DNA of 64,000 nt, from assembly GCF_035594125.1 (NCBI RefSeq), contig NC_087156.1, positions 12,792,806 through 12,856,805 on the forward strand, read 5' to 3'. This stretch comes from Scylla paramamosain (Eukaryota; Arthropoda; Malacostraca; Decapoda; Portunidae). Of the stretch, positions 1 to 10,765 are shown in pieces (the first letter of the stretch is position 1; every line of letters starts with the position of its first letter). The position numbers and the translations under genes are program-made. The notes under the pieces are model-generated. The model was not told where the DNA came from and did no database searches. It was given only the letters and a program-made list of their open reading frames with translations.

Positions 1-3000
1 GAAAACGTGTCGTCTCAGTGTTTTACGTAGAAAAACGCTAAAACAGATGTAATCCAACCAATATCAAGAAGTAGAAAAACATTACTAAAAAGGTATATTT
101 TGAGTGTCTTTGAGCTTGTTACCTACAAAAAAACGCGAAAATTGATACAAAGCACTCTATATTGGGAAACAAAGGGACATTGCGAGAAAAGTGTATAATG
201 AATATTTTATAGTTCAAAAGAACCAAAAGCCAAAAAACGCAAAAACTCGTGTATATGGAGAAATTTCCTAGATACCAAAATGCTGAAACTCATGAATAAC
301 ACTTTTAATTGAGAAACAGAACAACTTTACTAAATGCGTGTATTTTGAGTGCTTTTCACATTCTTAGTTACCAAAATCCGAAATTGCATGTGAAACCAGC
401 TTTATGTGGGAAAAAAATGACATTACCAGAAAGGTGTCTTTTGAGTGTTTTTGACCGTGATAGGCAATAATGCACTAAAAAGCAGGGGAATCACTTTACA
501 TGGATATAAAATCAATTTTTACTTGCCTTTAAGTGTTTTGAGCTCCTTATATACCAAAACGGTAAAACTCATTCAAAACACACTTTATGGAGAAAGAGAA
601 TAACATTACCAAAAACTTAGATTTCTTAGATACCAAAATGCTGAAACTCAGGAATAACACTTTTAATTGAAAAACAGAAGTACCTTACCAAATGTGTGTA
701 TTTTGAGTGTTTTTCACATTCTTAGTTACGAAAATCCCAAATTACATGCAAAACTAGCTTTATGTGGGAAAAAATGACATTACCAGAAAAGTGTCTTTTG
801 AGTGTTTTTGAGCGTTATATGCAACAAAACACTAAAAAGCAGAACAATCACATTACACTAGAATAAAACCAAATTTTACGAAGAACTTGCCTTTAAGTGT
901 TTTTTAACTTCTTACATACCAAAACGCTAAACGCATGCAAAACAACCTTTATGGAGAAATAGAATAACATTACCAAAAACATGTATTTTGAGTGTTTTTG
1001 ATCATATTACCTATAAAATCACTTAAATACATGCAAAGAACCCTATGTTTGTGAAACGAAAGGACATTACGAAAATCGTGTATTATGAGTATTTTTAAGT
1101 TCCTTAAGTAACAAAAATCTAAAACCCCCAAATAACACTCTTTATATAGAAAAAAATAATTAAAAAAAATAGATTTTTTTTTTTGTTAATCATCTTCATA
1201 GGTACGGAGATTCCAAAATTATGAGAAAATTCAGGGAAATTATGAAAAAAACATAAAAAAAATAAATTTAGCTTTTTCCGGAGTTATGTACGAAATCCGG
1301 AAGTGCATGCAAAGCCACCTATACGGGGAAATTACACGACTTTACAAGAAATGTGTCTTTGGGTGTTTTCGGAAATTTCAACAATATAAATGAAAACGTG
1401 TCTTTTCAGATGCAAACCAACCAATATGAAGTCTTTTTCGGATGCAAACCAACCAATATGAAGAAACAGAATAACATTACAAAAAAGTTGAGAGTTTTTG
1501 AGCTTGTTACCTACAAAATACGCAAAAATGAATGCAAAGCAGTCTATATTGGGAAACAAAAGGATATTACAAGAAAATTGTATAATGAATGTTTTAATAG
1601 TTTTCAAGAACCATAAGGCAAAAAATGCAAAAAACTCGTGTATATGGAGATTTTTCTTAGATACCAAAATGCTGAAATTCATGAATAACACTTAATTGAG
1701 AAACAGAATAACCTTACCAAATGCGTGTATTTTGAGTGTTTTTCACATTTTTATTTACCAAAACCCGAAATTACATCCGAAACTAGCTTTATGTTGGAAA
1801 TAAATGACATTACCAGAAAAAAAGTGTCTATTGAGTGTTTTTGAGCGTGTTAGGCAATAAAGCACAAAAAAGCAGGGCAATGACATTACATGGCAATAAA
1901 ACCAACATTTACGGAGAACTTGTCTTTAAGTGTTTTTCAGCTCCTTACATACTAATACGTTAAAATGCATGCAAAACACCCTTTATTGAGAAACAAAATA
2001 ACATTACGAAAAACATGAATTTTCAGTGTTTTTGATCTCTTACGTATAAAAACGCTTAAATACGTGAAAAGAACCCTATGTTTGGGAAACGAAAGGACAT
2101 TACGAGAAACGTGTATTATGAGTGTTTTTAAGTTCCATGAGTACGAAAAGAGTTAAAACCCACAAATAACACTCTTTATAGAAAAAATAAATAAATTCAT
2201 TAAAACGGATTTTTATTTTTTTTTTATTTATCTTCATAGGTACCGAGATGCCAAAATTCTGGCATATTTCAGGGAAATTATGTGAAAAAATAATATTATG
2301 AAAAAAGATAATTTTAGCTTTTTTTTCGGACTGTTATGTACCAAACCCTAAAGTGCATGCAAAGCCACCTACATGAGGAAATTAAACGACTTTAGTGTTT
2401 TTGAGCGTGTTAGGCAATAAAACACTAAAAAGCAGGGCAATCACATGACATGGGAATAAAACCAACTTTTTCCAAGAACTTGCCTTTAAGTGTTTTTGAG
2501 CTCCTAACATATCAAAACACTAAAACGCATGCAAAACACCCTTTATGAAGAAGCACAACAACATTACCAAAAACATGTATTTTGAGTGTTTTTGATCATG
2601 TTACCTATAAAAACGCTTAAATACATGGAAAGAACCCTATGTTTGGGAAACGAAAGGACATTACGAGAAACGTGTATTATGAATATTATTAAATTCCTTA
2701 AGCACCAAAAAGCTAAAATCCATAAATAACACTTTTTATAGAGAGAAAAAAAATTTCCTTTTTTCTTATTCTTCTTCATAGGTACCGAGATGCCAAAATT
2801 CTGGCAAAATTCAGGGAAATTATGTGGAAAAAAGAACATTATCAAAAAAAAGCTAATTTTAGCTTTTTTTTTTGGACAGTTATGTACCAAAACCTAAATT
2901 GCATGCAAAGCCACCTCTATAGGGAAGTTAAACGACTTTACCAAAAACCTGTCTTTTGAGTGTTTTTCAGCATGTTAGGCACCAGAACAATAAATAATAT

Positions 3001-3531
3001 GGAAGTCACTCTATATGGGAATTCAAAACAAAATCACTTAACACTTGTCTTTTCAGTGTTTTACGTAGAAACACGCTAAAACGGATGCAAACAAACTAAT
3101 ATGAAGAAATAGAATAACATTGCGAATAAGGTATATTTTGAGTGTTTTTGAGCCTGTTACCTACAAAAAACGCGAAAATGGATGCAAAGCACTCTATATT
3201 GGGAAACAAAAGGATATTACGAGAAACCTGTATAATGAGTGTTTTATAGTTTCAAAACAACCACAAGGCAAAAGTTTCTTAGATACCAAAATGCTGAAAC
3301 TCATGAATAACACTCTTGATTGAGATACAGAACAACCTTACCAAATGCGTGTATTTTGAGTGTTTTCACATTCTTAGTTACCAAAACACGAAATTGGATG
3401 CAAAACTAGGTTTATGTGGGGAAAAAATTATATTGCCAGAAATTTTTTTTTTCAGTGTTTATGAGCGTGTTAGGCAATAAAGTACTTAAAAGAAGGGCAA
3501 TCACATTACATGTGAATAAAAAAAAATTACC
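1..3531 (+). repeat. Divergent leading HORs, not copied elsewhere in the window
   Basis: These are direct-orientation HORs with landmarks near 1201, 2239 and 2781. The spacing 2239-2781 is only about 540 bp because class E runs straight into class A at 2391-2396, so F to J are missing. A class B to class I join near 615 is another short unit. The first monomers (1-300) resemble the class G/H variants found at about 10.05-10.3 kb and 55.05-55.2 kb. I find no near-identical long copy of this stretch in the rest of the window, unlike everything after 3532. Confidence 0.75.
2391..2396 (+). other. Deletion junction, class E fused to class A
   Basis: Class E ends at its ACGACTTTA box and continues directly with the GTGTTTTTGAGCGTG start of class A. 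Classes F, G, H, I and J (about 0.55 kb) are absent, which explains the short landmark spacing here. Confidence 0.7.
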
Positions 3532-6500
3532 AAGAACTTGCTGTTAAATATTTTTGAGCTCCTTACATACCAAAACGCTAAAACGAATGCAAAAAATCCT
3601 TTATCGAGAAACACAATAACATTACAAAAAATATGTTTTTTTGAGTGTTTTTGATCATGTTACCTATAAAAAAAACTTAAATACATGCAAAGAATCCTAT
3701 GTTTGGGAAACTAAAAGACATTACGAGAAACATGTATTATAAATGTTTTTAAGTTACTTAAATACCAAAAAGCTAAAACCTACAAATAACACTCTTTATA
3801 AAGAAACAAAAAAATAAATAAATAAGTAAAAATAAATAAATAAAAGAAAAGAAAATAATAATTTTTTTTTTTTTGTTATTTATCTTCAAAGGTACCGAGA
3901 TGCCAAAATTCCGTTAAAATTCAGGGAAATTATGTGGATAAAAGAATATTATCGAAAAAGTTAATTTTAGCTTTTTTTTTCGGACTGTTATGTACCAAAC
4001 CCTAAAGTGCATGCAAAGCCATCTATATAGGGAAATTAAACGACTTTACAAACTGTCTCTTGAGTGTTTTTCAGCATGTTAGGCACCAAAACGATAAATA
4101 ATATGGAAGTCACTATATATGGGAATCCAAAACAAAATTACTGAAAACGTGTCTTTTCAGTGTTATACGTAAAAAACTCTAAATCGGATGAAAACAGACC
4201 AATATGAATAGAATAAAATTACCAAAAAGGTATATTTTAAGTATTTTTGAGCTTCTGACCAACAACAAAAAAAAAACGTGAAAACGGATACAAAGCACTC
4301 TATATTGGGAAATAAAAAGACATTACGAGAAACGTGTATAATGAGTATTTTATAGTTTCACAAGAACCACGAAGCAAAAAACGCAAAAACTAGTGTATAT
4401 GGAGAAGTTTCTTAGATACCAAAATGCTGAAACTCATGAATAACACTCTTAATTAAGAAACACAATATCATTACTAAATGCGTGTATTTTGAGTGTTTTT
4501 CACATTCTTAGTTACTACAACCCCAAATTGCATGCGAAACTAGCTTTATGTGGGAAAAAAAATGACATTACCAGAAAAGTATCTTTTGAGAGTTTTTGAG
4601 AGAGTTAGGCAATAAAGCACTATAAAGGAGGGCAATCACATTACATGGGAATAAAACAAACTTTTAAGTGTTTTTAAACTCCTTATATACCAAAACGCTA
4701 AAACACATGCAAAACACCCTTTATGGAGAAACAGATTAACATTACCGAAAACATTTATTTTGAGTTTGTTTGATCATGTTACCTTTAAAAACGCTTAAAT
4801 ACATGCAAAGAAGCCTATGTCTGTGAAACGAAAGGACATTATGAGAAACGTGTATTATGTGTGTTTTTAAATTCCATAAGTACCAAAAAGCTAAAACCTC
4901 TTTATACAGAAAAAAATAAAGATATAATAAAAAAATAGGATTCTTTTTCTTTTTGTTATTCTTCTTCATAGGTACTGAGATGCCAAAATTCTGGGAAAAA
5001 TCAGGGAAATTATGTGTAAAAAGAACATTATCGAAAAAGTTAATTTTAGTTTTTTTTTTTCGGACTGTTATGTACCAAACCATGAAGTGCGTGCAAAGCC
5101 AACTATATGAGGAAATTAAACGACTTTACGAGAAACCTGTCTTTTGTGGTTTTTTCTCTTTCTCTATTGGTTAACAAACGAGAAACAAATATAATGACTG
5201 TTTTATAGATTCTCAAGAATCACAAGGCAAAAAACGCAAAAACTCATATATATGGAGAAGTTTCTTAGATACCAAAATGTTGAAACTCCTGAATAACACT
5301 CTAAATTGAGAAACAGAACAACCTTACCAAATGCGTGTATTTTGAGTGTTTTTCACATTCTTAGTTACCAAAATCCCAAATTTTATGTGGAAGTAGCTTT
5401 ATGTGGGGAAAAAAAAAGACATTACCAGAAAAGTGTCTTTTAAGTGTTTTTTTTTTTTAGCATGATAGGCAATAAAGCACTAAAAAGAAGGGCAATCACA
5501 TTACATGGGAATGAAACTAACTTTTACTAACAACTTGCCTTTAAGTGTTTTTGAGCTCCTTATATTCCAAAACGCTAAAATGAATGCAAAACATTCTTTA
5601 TGGAAAAAGAGAATAACATTACCAAAAACATGTATTTTGAGTGTTTTTGATCATGTTACCTATAAAAATTCTTAAATACATGGAAAGAACCTTATGTTTG
5701 GGAAATTAAAGGGCAATTTGAGAAACATGTATTACGAGTGTTTTTAAGTTCTTTAAGTACCATTTAGCTAAAACCCATAAATAACACTGTTTATAGAAAA
5801 AAAATAAATTAATTAATAAAAAGATAGGAATTTATTTATTTTTTTGTTATTCATCTTCATAGGTACCAAGATGCCAAAATTCTGGCAAAATTCAGGAAAA
5901 TTATGTGAAAAAAGAAAATTATGAAAAAAATTTAATTTTAGCTTTTTTTTCGGACTGTTATGTACCAAACCCTAAAGTGCATGCAAAGCCACCTATATGA
6001 GGAAATTAAGCGACTTTACGAGAAACCTGTCTTTTGAGTGTTTTTCAGCATGTTAGGCACCAAAACGATATATAATATGGAAGTCACTCAATATGGAAAT
6101 CCATGAAAAAATTACTGAAAAAGTGTCTTTTCAGTTTTTTACGTAAAAAAGCGCTAAAACGGATGCAAAACAATGAATATGAAGAAATTGAATAACATTA
6201 CCAAAAAAAGTATATTTTCAGTGTTTTGAGCTTCTTATCTACAAAAAACGCGAAAATGGATAGAAAGCACTCTATACTGAGATACAAAAGGACATTACAA
6301 GAAACTTGCATAATGAGTGTTTTATAGTTTCACAAGAACCACAAGGCAAAAAAACGCAAAAACTCGTGTATATGGATAAGTTTCTTAGATACCAAAATGC
6401 TGAAACTGAGGAAAAACACTCTTAATTGAGAATACAGAACAACCTTACGATATGCGTGTATTTTGGCTGTTTTTCACATTATTAGTTACCAAAACCCCAA

Positions 6501-6653
6501 ATTGCATGAAAAACTAGCTTTATGTGGTAAAAAAATGACATTACCAAAAAAGTGTCTTTTGAGTGTTTTTGTGCGTGTTAGGCAGTAAAGCACTTAAAAG
6601 GAGGGCAATCACATTACATGGAAATATAACCATCTTTTACCAAGAACTTGCCT
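3532..6653 (+). repeat. Leader segment, first copy (S0 tail)
   Basis: This 3.1-kb run of HORs has landmarks near 3891, 4971, 5862 and 6953, giving spacings of 1080, 891 and 1091 bp. The segment 36263-39383 has the same spacings (1079, 889 and 1091 bp) and nearly the same sequence, including the unusual E to H fusion at 5147-5170. The offset between the two is about 32731 bp. The segment runs without a break into super-repeat S1, and its second copy likewise runs into S4. Confidence 0.85.
5147..5170 (+). other. Deletion junction, class E fused to class H, with pyrimidine-rich filler
   Basis: After the class E end (AGAAACCTGTCTTTTG) the sequence passes through a T/C-rich stretch to TATTGGTTAAC in the middle of class H. 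Classes F and G are missing. The HOR is shortened to about 890 bp. The same junction is present in the second copy at about 37870-37905. Confidence 0.7.
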
Positions 6654-7821
6654 TTAAGTGTTTTTGAGCTCCTTATATACCAAAACGCTAAAACGCGTGC
6701 AAAACATCCATTACGGAGAAACAGAATATCATTACCAAAAACATGTATTTTGAGACTTTTGATCATGTTACTTCTAATAACGCTTTAATAAATGCAAAAA
6801 ACCCTATGTCTGGGAAACGAAAGGACATTAGGAGAAACGTGTATTATGAGTCTTTTTAAGTTCCATAAGTACTAAAAAGCTAAAACCTCTTTATAGAGAA
6901 GAAAAAAAGTAAATAAATAAATAAGGTTTTTTTTTCGATATTCATCTTCATAGGTACCAATATCAGAAAATTCTGGCAAAATTCAGGGAAATTATATGGA
7001 AAAAGAACATTATCAAAAGAGTTAATTTTAGCTTTATTTTTTCGGACTGTTATGCACAAAACCCTAAAGTGCATGCAAAGCCTATATGGGGAAATTAAAC
7101 GTCTTTACGAGAAACCTGTGTTTCGTGTTTTTCAGCATGTTAGTCACCAAAACAATTAACAATATGGAATTCATTCTATTTTGGAATCCAAAAAAAATTA
7201 CTGAAAACGTGTCTTCCGTGTTTTAAGTAGAAAAATGCTAAAACGGATGCAAACCAGCCAACATGAAAAAATAGAATATTTTGAGTATTTTTGAGCTTTA
7301 AAAAAAAAAAAAACGCGAAAATGGATTGAAAGCTCTCTATATTGGTTCACAAAAGGACATTACGAGAAACGTGTATAATGAGTGTTTTATAGATTCTCAA
7401 GAAGCAAAAGGCAAAAAACGCAAAAAACACATATATATGGAGAAGTTTCTTAGATACCAAAATGGTGAAACTCCTGAATAACAACACTATTAATTGAGAA
7501 AGATAACAACCTTACCAATTGCGTGTATTTTGAGTTTTTTGCACATTCTTAGTTACCAAAACCCCAAATTGCATGTGAAATTAGCTTTATATGGGAAAAA
7601 AAAAATGACACTACCAGAAAAATGGCTTTTAAGTTTTTCTTTTTAGTATAATAGGCAATAAAGCACTAAAAAGCAGGGCAATCACATTACATGGGAATAA
7701 AATCAACTTTTACCAAGTGTTTTTTCTGTTTTTGAGCTTCTTATATACCAAAACGCTCAAACGCATGCAAAACACCCTTTATTTAGAAACAGAATAACAT
7801 TACCAAAAACATGTATTTTGA

Positions 7822-7918
7822 GTGTTTTTGATCATGTTACCTATAAAAACGCTTAAATACATGCAAAGAATCTTATGTTTGGGAAACGAAAGGACATTTC
7901 GAGAAACGTGTATTATGA
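7822..7918 (+). repeat. Monomer class C
   Basis: 97 bp. It opens GTGTTTTTGATCATGTTACC, followed by an AAAACGCTTAAATACATGCAAAG core and a GGGAAACGAAAGG box. It ends in ACGTGTATTATGA. Confidence 0.85.
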
Positions 7919-8109
7919 GTGTTTTTAATTTCTTTAAGTATCAAAAAACTAAAACCCACAAATAACACTCTTTAGAGAGAAAAAATAAAAAAATAAATAA
8001 AAAATAGGGTTTTTTTATTCATCTTCATAGGTACCGAGATACTAAAATTCTGCCAAATTACAGGGAAATTATATGAAAAAAGAACATTATGAAAAAGAGT
8101 TAATTTTAG
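7919..8109 (+). repeat. Composite monomer class D with A/T-rich spacer and GGTACC landmark
   Basis: 191 bp. It starts as a normal monomer (GTGTTTTTAA..TTTAAGTA) up to about residue 60. It is then interrupted by an A-rich AAATAAATAAAT-type tract running into a T tract. After that comes the CATCTTCATAGGTACCGAGA landmark and a half-monomer that ends GAGTTAATTTTAG. The tract differs in length between almost all copies, so it behaves as a microsatellite inside the HOR. In S1 near 10750 and in S4 near 44080 the landmark half has been deleted. Confidence 0.85.
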
Positions 8110-8203
8110 CTTGTTTTTCGGACTGTTATGTACTAAAACCTAAAGTGCATGCAAAGCCACCTATATGGGGAAATTAAACGACCTTACTAGAAACCTGTCT
8201 TTT
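8110..8203 (+). repeat. Monomer class E
   Basis: 94 bp. It opens with a T tract and CGGACTGTTATGTAC, then AAGTGCATGCAAAGCC, an ATATGGGGAAATTAAACGAC box, and an end at GAAACCTGTCTTTTG. Many other copies read CCAAACCCTAAAG just before the ATGCAAA box. Confidence 0.85.
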
Positions 8204-8304
8204 GTGTTTTTTTTTTCAGCATGTTAGGCATGAAAACGATAAATAATATGGAAGTCACTAAATGTGGGAATCCATCACAAAATTACTGAAAAAGTGTCTT
8301 TTCA
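8204..8304 (+). repeat. Monomer class F
   Basis: About 100 bp. It is marked by CAGCATGTTAGGCA, ACGATAAATAATATGGAAGT and ATTACTGAAAA, with an end at GTGTCTTTTCA. It lacks the ATGCAAA box. Confidence 0.85.
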
Positions 8305-8390
8305 GTGTTTTACGTAAAAAAACGCTAAATTGGATGCAAACCAACGAATATGGAGAAATAGAATAACATTACCAAAAATGTATATTTTGA
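8305..8390 (+). repeat. Monomer class G
   Basis: 86 bp, the shortest class. It opens GTGTTTTACGTA, then AAACGCTAAAACGGATGCAAA in most copies (this copy reads TTGGATGCAAA), then ACCAATATGAAGAAATAG and ACATTACC. Confidence 0.85.
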
Positions 8391-8487
8391 GTGTTTTTGA
8401 GCTTCTTACCTTAAAAAAACGCGAAAATGGATGGAAAGCACTCTATATTGGGATACAAAAGGACATTACGAGAAACGTGTATAATGA
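8391..8487 (+). repeat. Monomer class H
   Basis: 97 bp. It opens GTGTTTTTGAGCTT, then AACGCGAAAATGGATG, CACTCTATATTGGGA and ACATTACGAGAAACG, with an end at TGTATAATGA. Confidence 0.85.
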
Positions 8488-8636
8488 GTGTTTTATAGTT
8501 TCACAACAGCAACAAAGCAAAAATCGCAAAACTCGGTGTATATGGAGAAGTTTCTTAGATATCAAAATGCTAAAACTCAGAAATAACACTCTTAATTAAG
8601 AATACAGAACAACCTTACCAAATGCATGTATTCTGA
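8488..8636 (+). repeat. Long monomer class I (about 1.5 monomers)
   Basis: 149 bp. It opens GTGTTTTATAGTTTCAC, then the class markers CTCGGTGTATATGGAGAAG, TTCTTAGATA and AATAACACTCTTAATT, with an end in TGTATTTTGA-type sequence. The length suggests an old fusion of one and a half monomers. Confidence 0.82.
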
Positions 8637-8732
8637 GTGCTTTTCACATTCTTAGTTACCAAAACCAAAAATTGCATGCGAAACTATCTTTATGTGGGAA
8701 AAAAATGACATTACCAAAAATGTGTCTTTTGA
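8637..8732 (+). repeat. Monomer class J
   Basis: 96 bp. It opens GTG(C/T)TTTTCACATTCTTAG, then TTACCAAAAC, an ATTGCATGCGAAACTA box, a TTTATGTGGGAAAAAAATGA run and the end GTGTCTTTTGA. Confidence 0.85.
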
Positions 8733-8826
8733 GTGTTTTGGAGCGTGATAGGCACTAAAGCACTAAAAAGGAGGGCAATCACATTATATGGGAATAAAAC
8801 CAATTTTACCAAGAACTTGCCTTTAC
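8733..8826 (+). repeat. Monomer class A
   Basis: 94 bp. Most copies open GTGTTTTTGAGCGTGTTAGG, then AATAAAGCACTAAAAAGCAG, GGCAATCACATTACATGG and AAGAACTTGCCTTTAA. It lacks the ATGCAAA box. Confidence 0.85.
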
Positions 8827-8921
8827 GTGTTTTTGATATTCTTACATACCAAAACGCAAAACGCTTGCAAAACACCCTTTATGGAGAAACAGAATAACAT
8901 TACCAGAAACATTTATTGAGA
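8827..8921 (+). repeat. Monomer class B
   Basis: 95 bp. Most copies open GTGTTTTTGAGCTCCTTA, then TACCAAAACGCTAAAACGC, ATGCAAAACACC, TTTATGGAGAAACAGAATAA and CATTACCAAAAACATG. This is the best-conserved class and a fair stand-in for the ancestral monomer. Confidence 0.85.
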
Positions 8922-9454
8922 GTGTTTTTGATCATGTTACCTATAAAAATGCCTAAATACATGCAAAGAACCCTATGTTTGGAAAATGAAAAGACATTAC
9001 GAAAATCGTGTATTATGAGTGTTTTTAAGTTCCTTATGTACCAAAAAGCAAAAACCCACAAATAACTCTTTATAGAGAGAAAAAAAATTTTGTTATTCAT
9101 CTTCATAGGTACCGAGATGCCAAAATTCAGGCAAAATTCATGTAAATTTTGTAAAAAAAAATCATTATAAAAAAATAATTTTAGCTTTTTTCCGGAGTTA
9201 TGTACAAACTCTGAAGTGCATGCAAATCCACCTATATGGGGAAATTACACGACTTTACCAGAAACCTGTCTTTTAAGTATTTTTAAGCAATCTGAACAAT
9301 ATTACTTAAAACGTGTCTTTTCAGTGATTTACGTAGAAAAACGCTAAAACGGATGCAAACCAACCAATATGAAGAAATAGAATAACATTACCAAAAAGAT
9401 ATATTTTTACGTGTTTTTGAGCTTGTTACCTATAAAAAATGCAAAAATGGATGG

Positions 9455-9461
9455 AAAGTGT
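9455..9461 (+). other. Deletion junction of about 470 bp, private to S1
   Basis: Class H is cut after GGATGGAAAG and resumes in the class B opening GTGTTTTTGAGCTAATTAC. S2 (about 20680-21160) and S4 (about 42220-42700) keep the intervening sequence. Confidence 0.75.
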
Positions 9462-10460
9462 TTTTGAGCTAATTACATACGAAAACGGTAAAACGCATGC
9501 AAAATACATTTTATGGAGAAAGAGAATAAAATTACCAAAAACATATAATTTGAGTGGTTTTGATCATGTTATCTATAAAAACGCTTAAATACATGCAAAA
9601 AACCTTATGGTTAAGAAACGAAAGGACATTACGATAAATGTGTATTATAAGTGTTTTTAAGTTCCTTAAGTACCAAAAAGCAAAAACCCACAAATAACAC
9701 TCTTTATTTACAAAAAAAAGTAAGAAAATAAAAAAAAATAGGATTTTTTATTTTGTTATTCATCTTCATAGGTACCGAGATGCCAAAATTCTGGGAAAAT
9801 TCAGGGCTATTATATGTTAAAACAAAAATGATCAAAAAAGTAAATTTTAGCTTTTTTTTCGGAGTGTTATGTACCAAACCCTAAAGTGCATCCAAAGACT
9901 CCTATATGAGGAAATTAAACGACCTTACCAGAAATCTGTTTTTTGAGTGTTTTTCAGCATGTTACGCACCAAAACGATAAATGATAAGGAACTCACTCTA
10001 TATGAGAATCCAAAATAAAATTACTGAAAACGTGTTTTTTTCTTTTACGTAGAAAAACGCTAAAACGGATGCAAACCTACCAATATCAAGAAATAGAAAA
10101 ACATTACCAAAAAGGTATATTTTGAGTGTTTTTGAGCTTGTTACCTATAAAAAACGCGAAAATTGATGCAAAGCACTTTATATTAGAAAACAAAAGGACT
10201 TTGCAAGAAAAGTGTATAATGAGTGTTTTATAGTTTAAAAGAACCAAAAGGCAAAAAACACGAAAACTCGTGTATATGGAGAAGGTTCTTAGATACCAAA
10301 ATGCTGAAACTTATGAATAACACTCTTAATTGAGAAACAGAACAACCTTACTAAATGCGTGTATTTTGAGTGCTTTTCACATTCTTAGTTACCAAAACCC
10401 CAAATTGCATGCGAAACCACCTTTATGTGAGAAAAAAATGACATTACCAGAAAAGTGTCT

Positions 10461-10476
10461 TTTAAGTGTTTTTGAG
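10461..10476 (+). other. Loss of exactly one class A monomer, private to S1
   Basis: S1 passes from class J straight into the class B variant beginning GTGTTTTTGAGGT. In S4 the equivalent boxes lie at 43694 and 43789, 95 bp apart, with a complete class A between. The shared GTGTTTTTGAG opening of the two monomers is where the in-register loss occurred. Confidence 0.75.
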
Positions 10477-10744
10477 GTACTTGTATACCAAACCGCTAAA
10501 ACCCATACAAAAACAAACTTTATGGAGAAACACAACAATATTACCAAAAACATGTATTTTGAGTGTTTTTGATATTGTTATCTATAAAAGCGCTTAATTA
10601 CATGCAAAGAACATTATGTTTGGGAAACAAAAGGATATTACGAGAAACGTGTATTATGAGTGTTTTTTAAGTTCCTTAAGTACCAAAAAGCTAATACCCA
10701 CAAATAACAATCTTTATTTAGAAAATAAAAAAACAGAAATATAA

Positions 10745-10765
10745 AAAAAATATAATTTCCGGTTT
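10745..10765 (+). other. Landmark-deleting 107-bp junction shared by S1 and S4
   Basis: Class D runs from its A/T-rich tract directly into TATAATTTCCGG and the class E T tract. The GGTACC landmark half is absent. The same junction occurs at about 44075-44095 in S4, while S2 keeps the full sequence at about 22550-22660. Confidence 0.75.

Larger units (their letters stand above)
7822..8921 (+). repeat. Type higher-order repeat unit, 1100 bp
   Basis: This is the clearest intact HOR in S1 and is used here as the reference. Monomer classes run C-D-E-F-G-H-I-J-A-B and the next unit restarts with class C at 8922. Near-copies of this unit lie at about 19045-20150 (S2), 31205-32320 (S3), 40585-41690 (S4) and 52695-53810 (S5). 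Its antisense and sense frames yield the recurring short open reading frames, none of which is likely to be translated. Confidence 0.9.

Noticed and set aside
2564..2890. Recurrent 60-113-codon frames across class D/E/C (also near 4742, 16379, 37475 and 41662)
   Set aside because: These recur because the HOR recurs. Their starts, stops and lengths vary with the A/T tract, and the products are Phe/Ile/Lys/Asn-rich translations of A/T-rich DNA.
7822..7918. CENP-B box in the monomers
   Set aside because: I looked for the TTCG....A..CGGG pattern. Class C has TTTCGAGAAACGTG and GGGAAACGAAAGG but nothing with the required CGGG half.
7919..8109. A tract followed by T tract in class D as a transcription terminator or poly(A) signal
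   Set aside because: The tract is a length-variable microsatellite with no G/C stem and no gene upstream.
7822..8921. CRISPR-like regular repeats
   Set aside because: The periodicity comes from contiguous diverged 97-bp monomers, not short identical repeats separated by unique spacers, and no cas gene is present.
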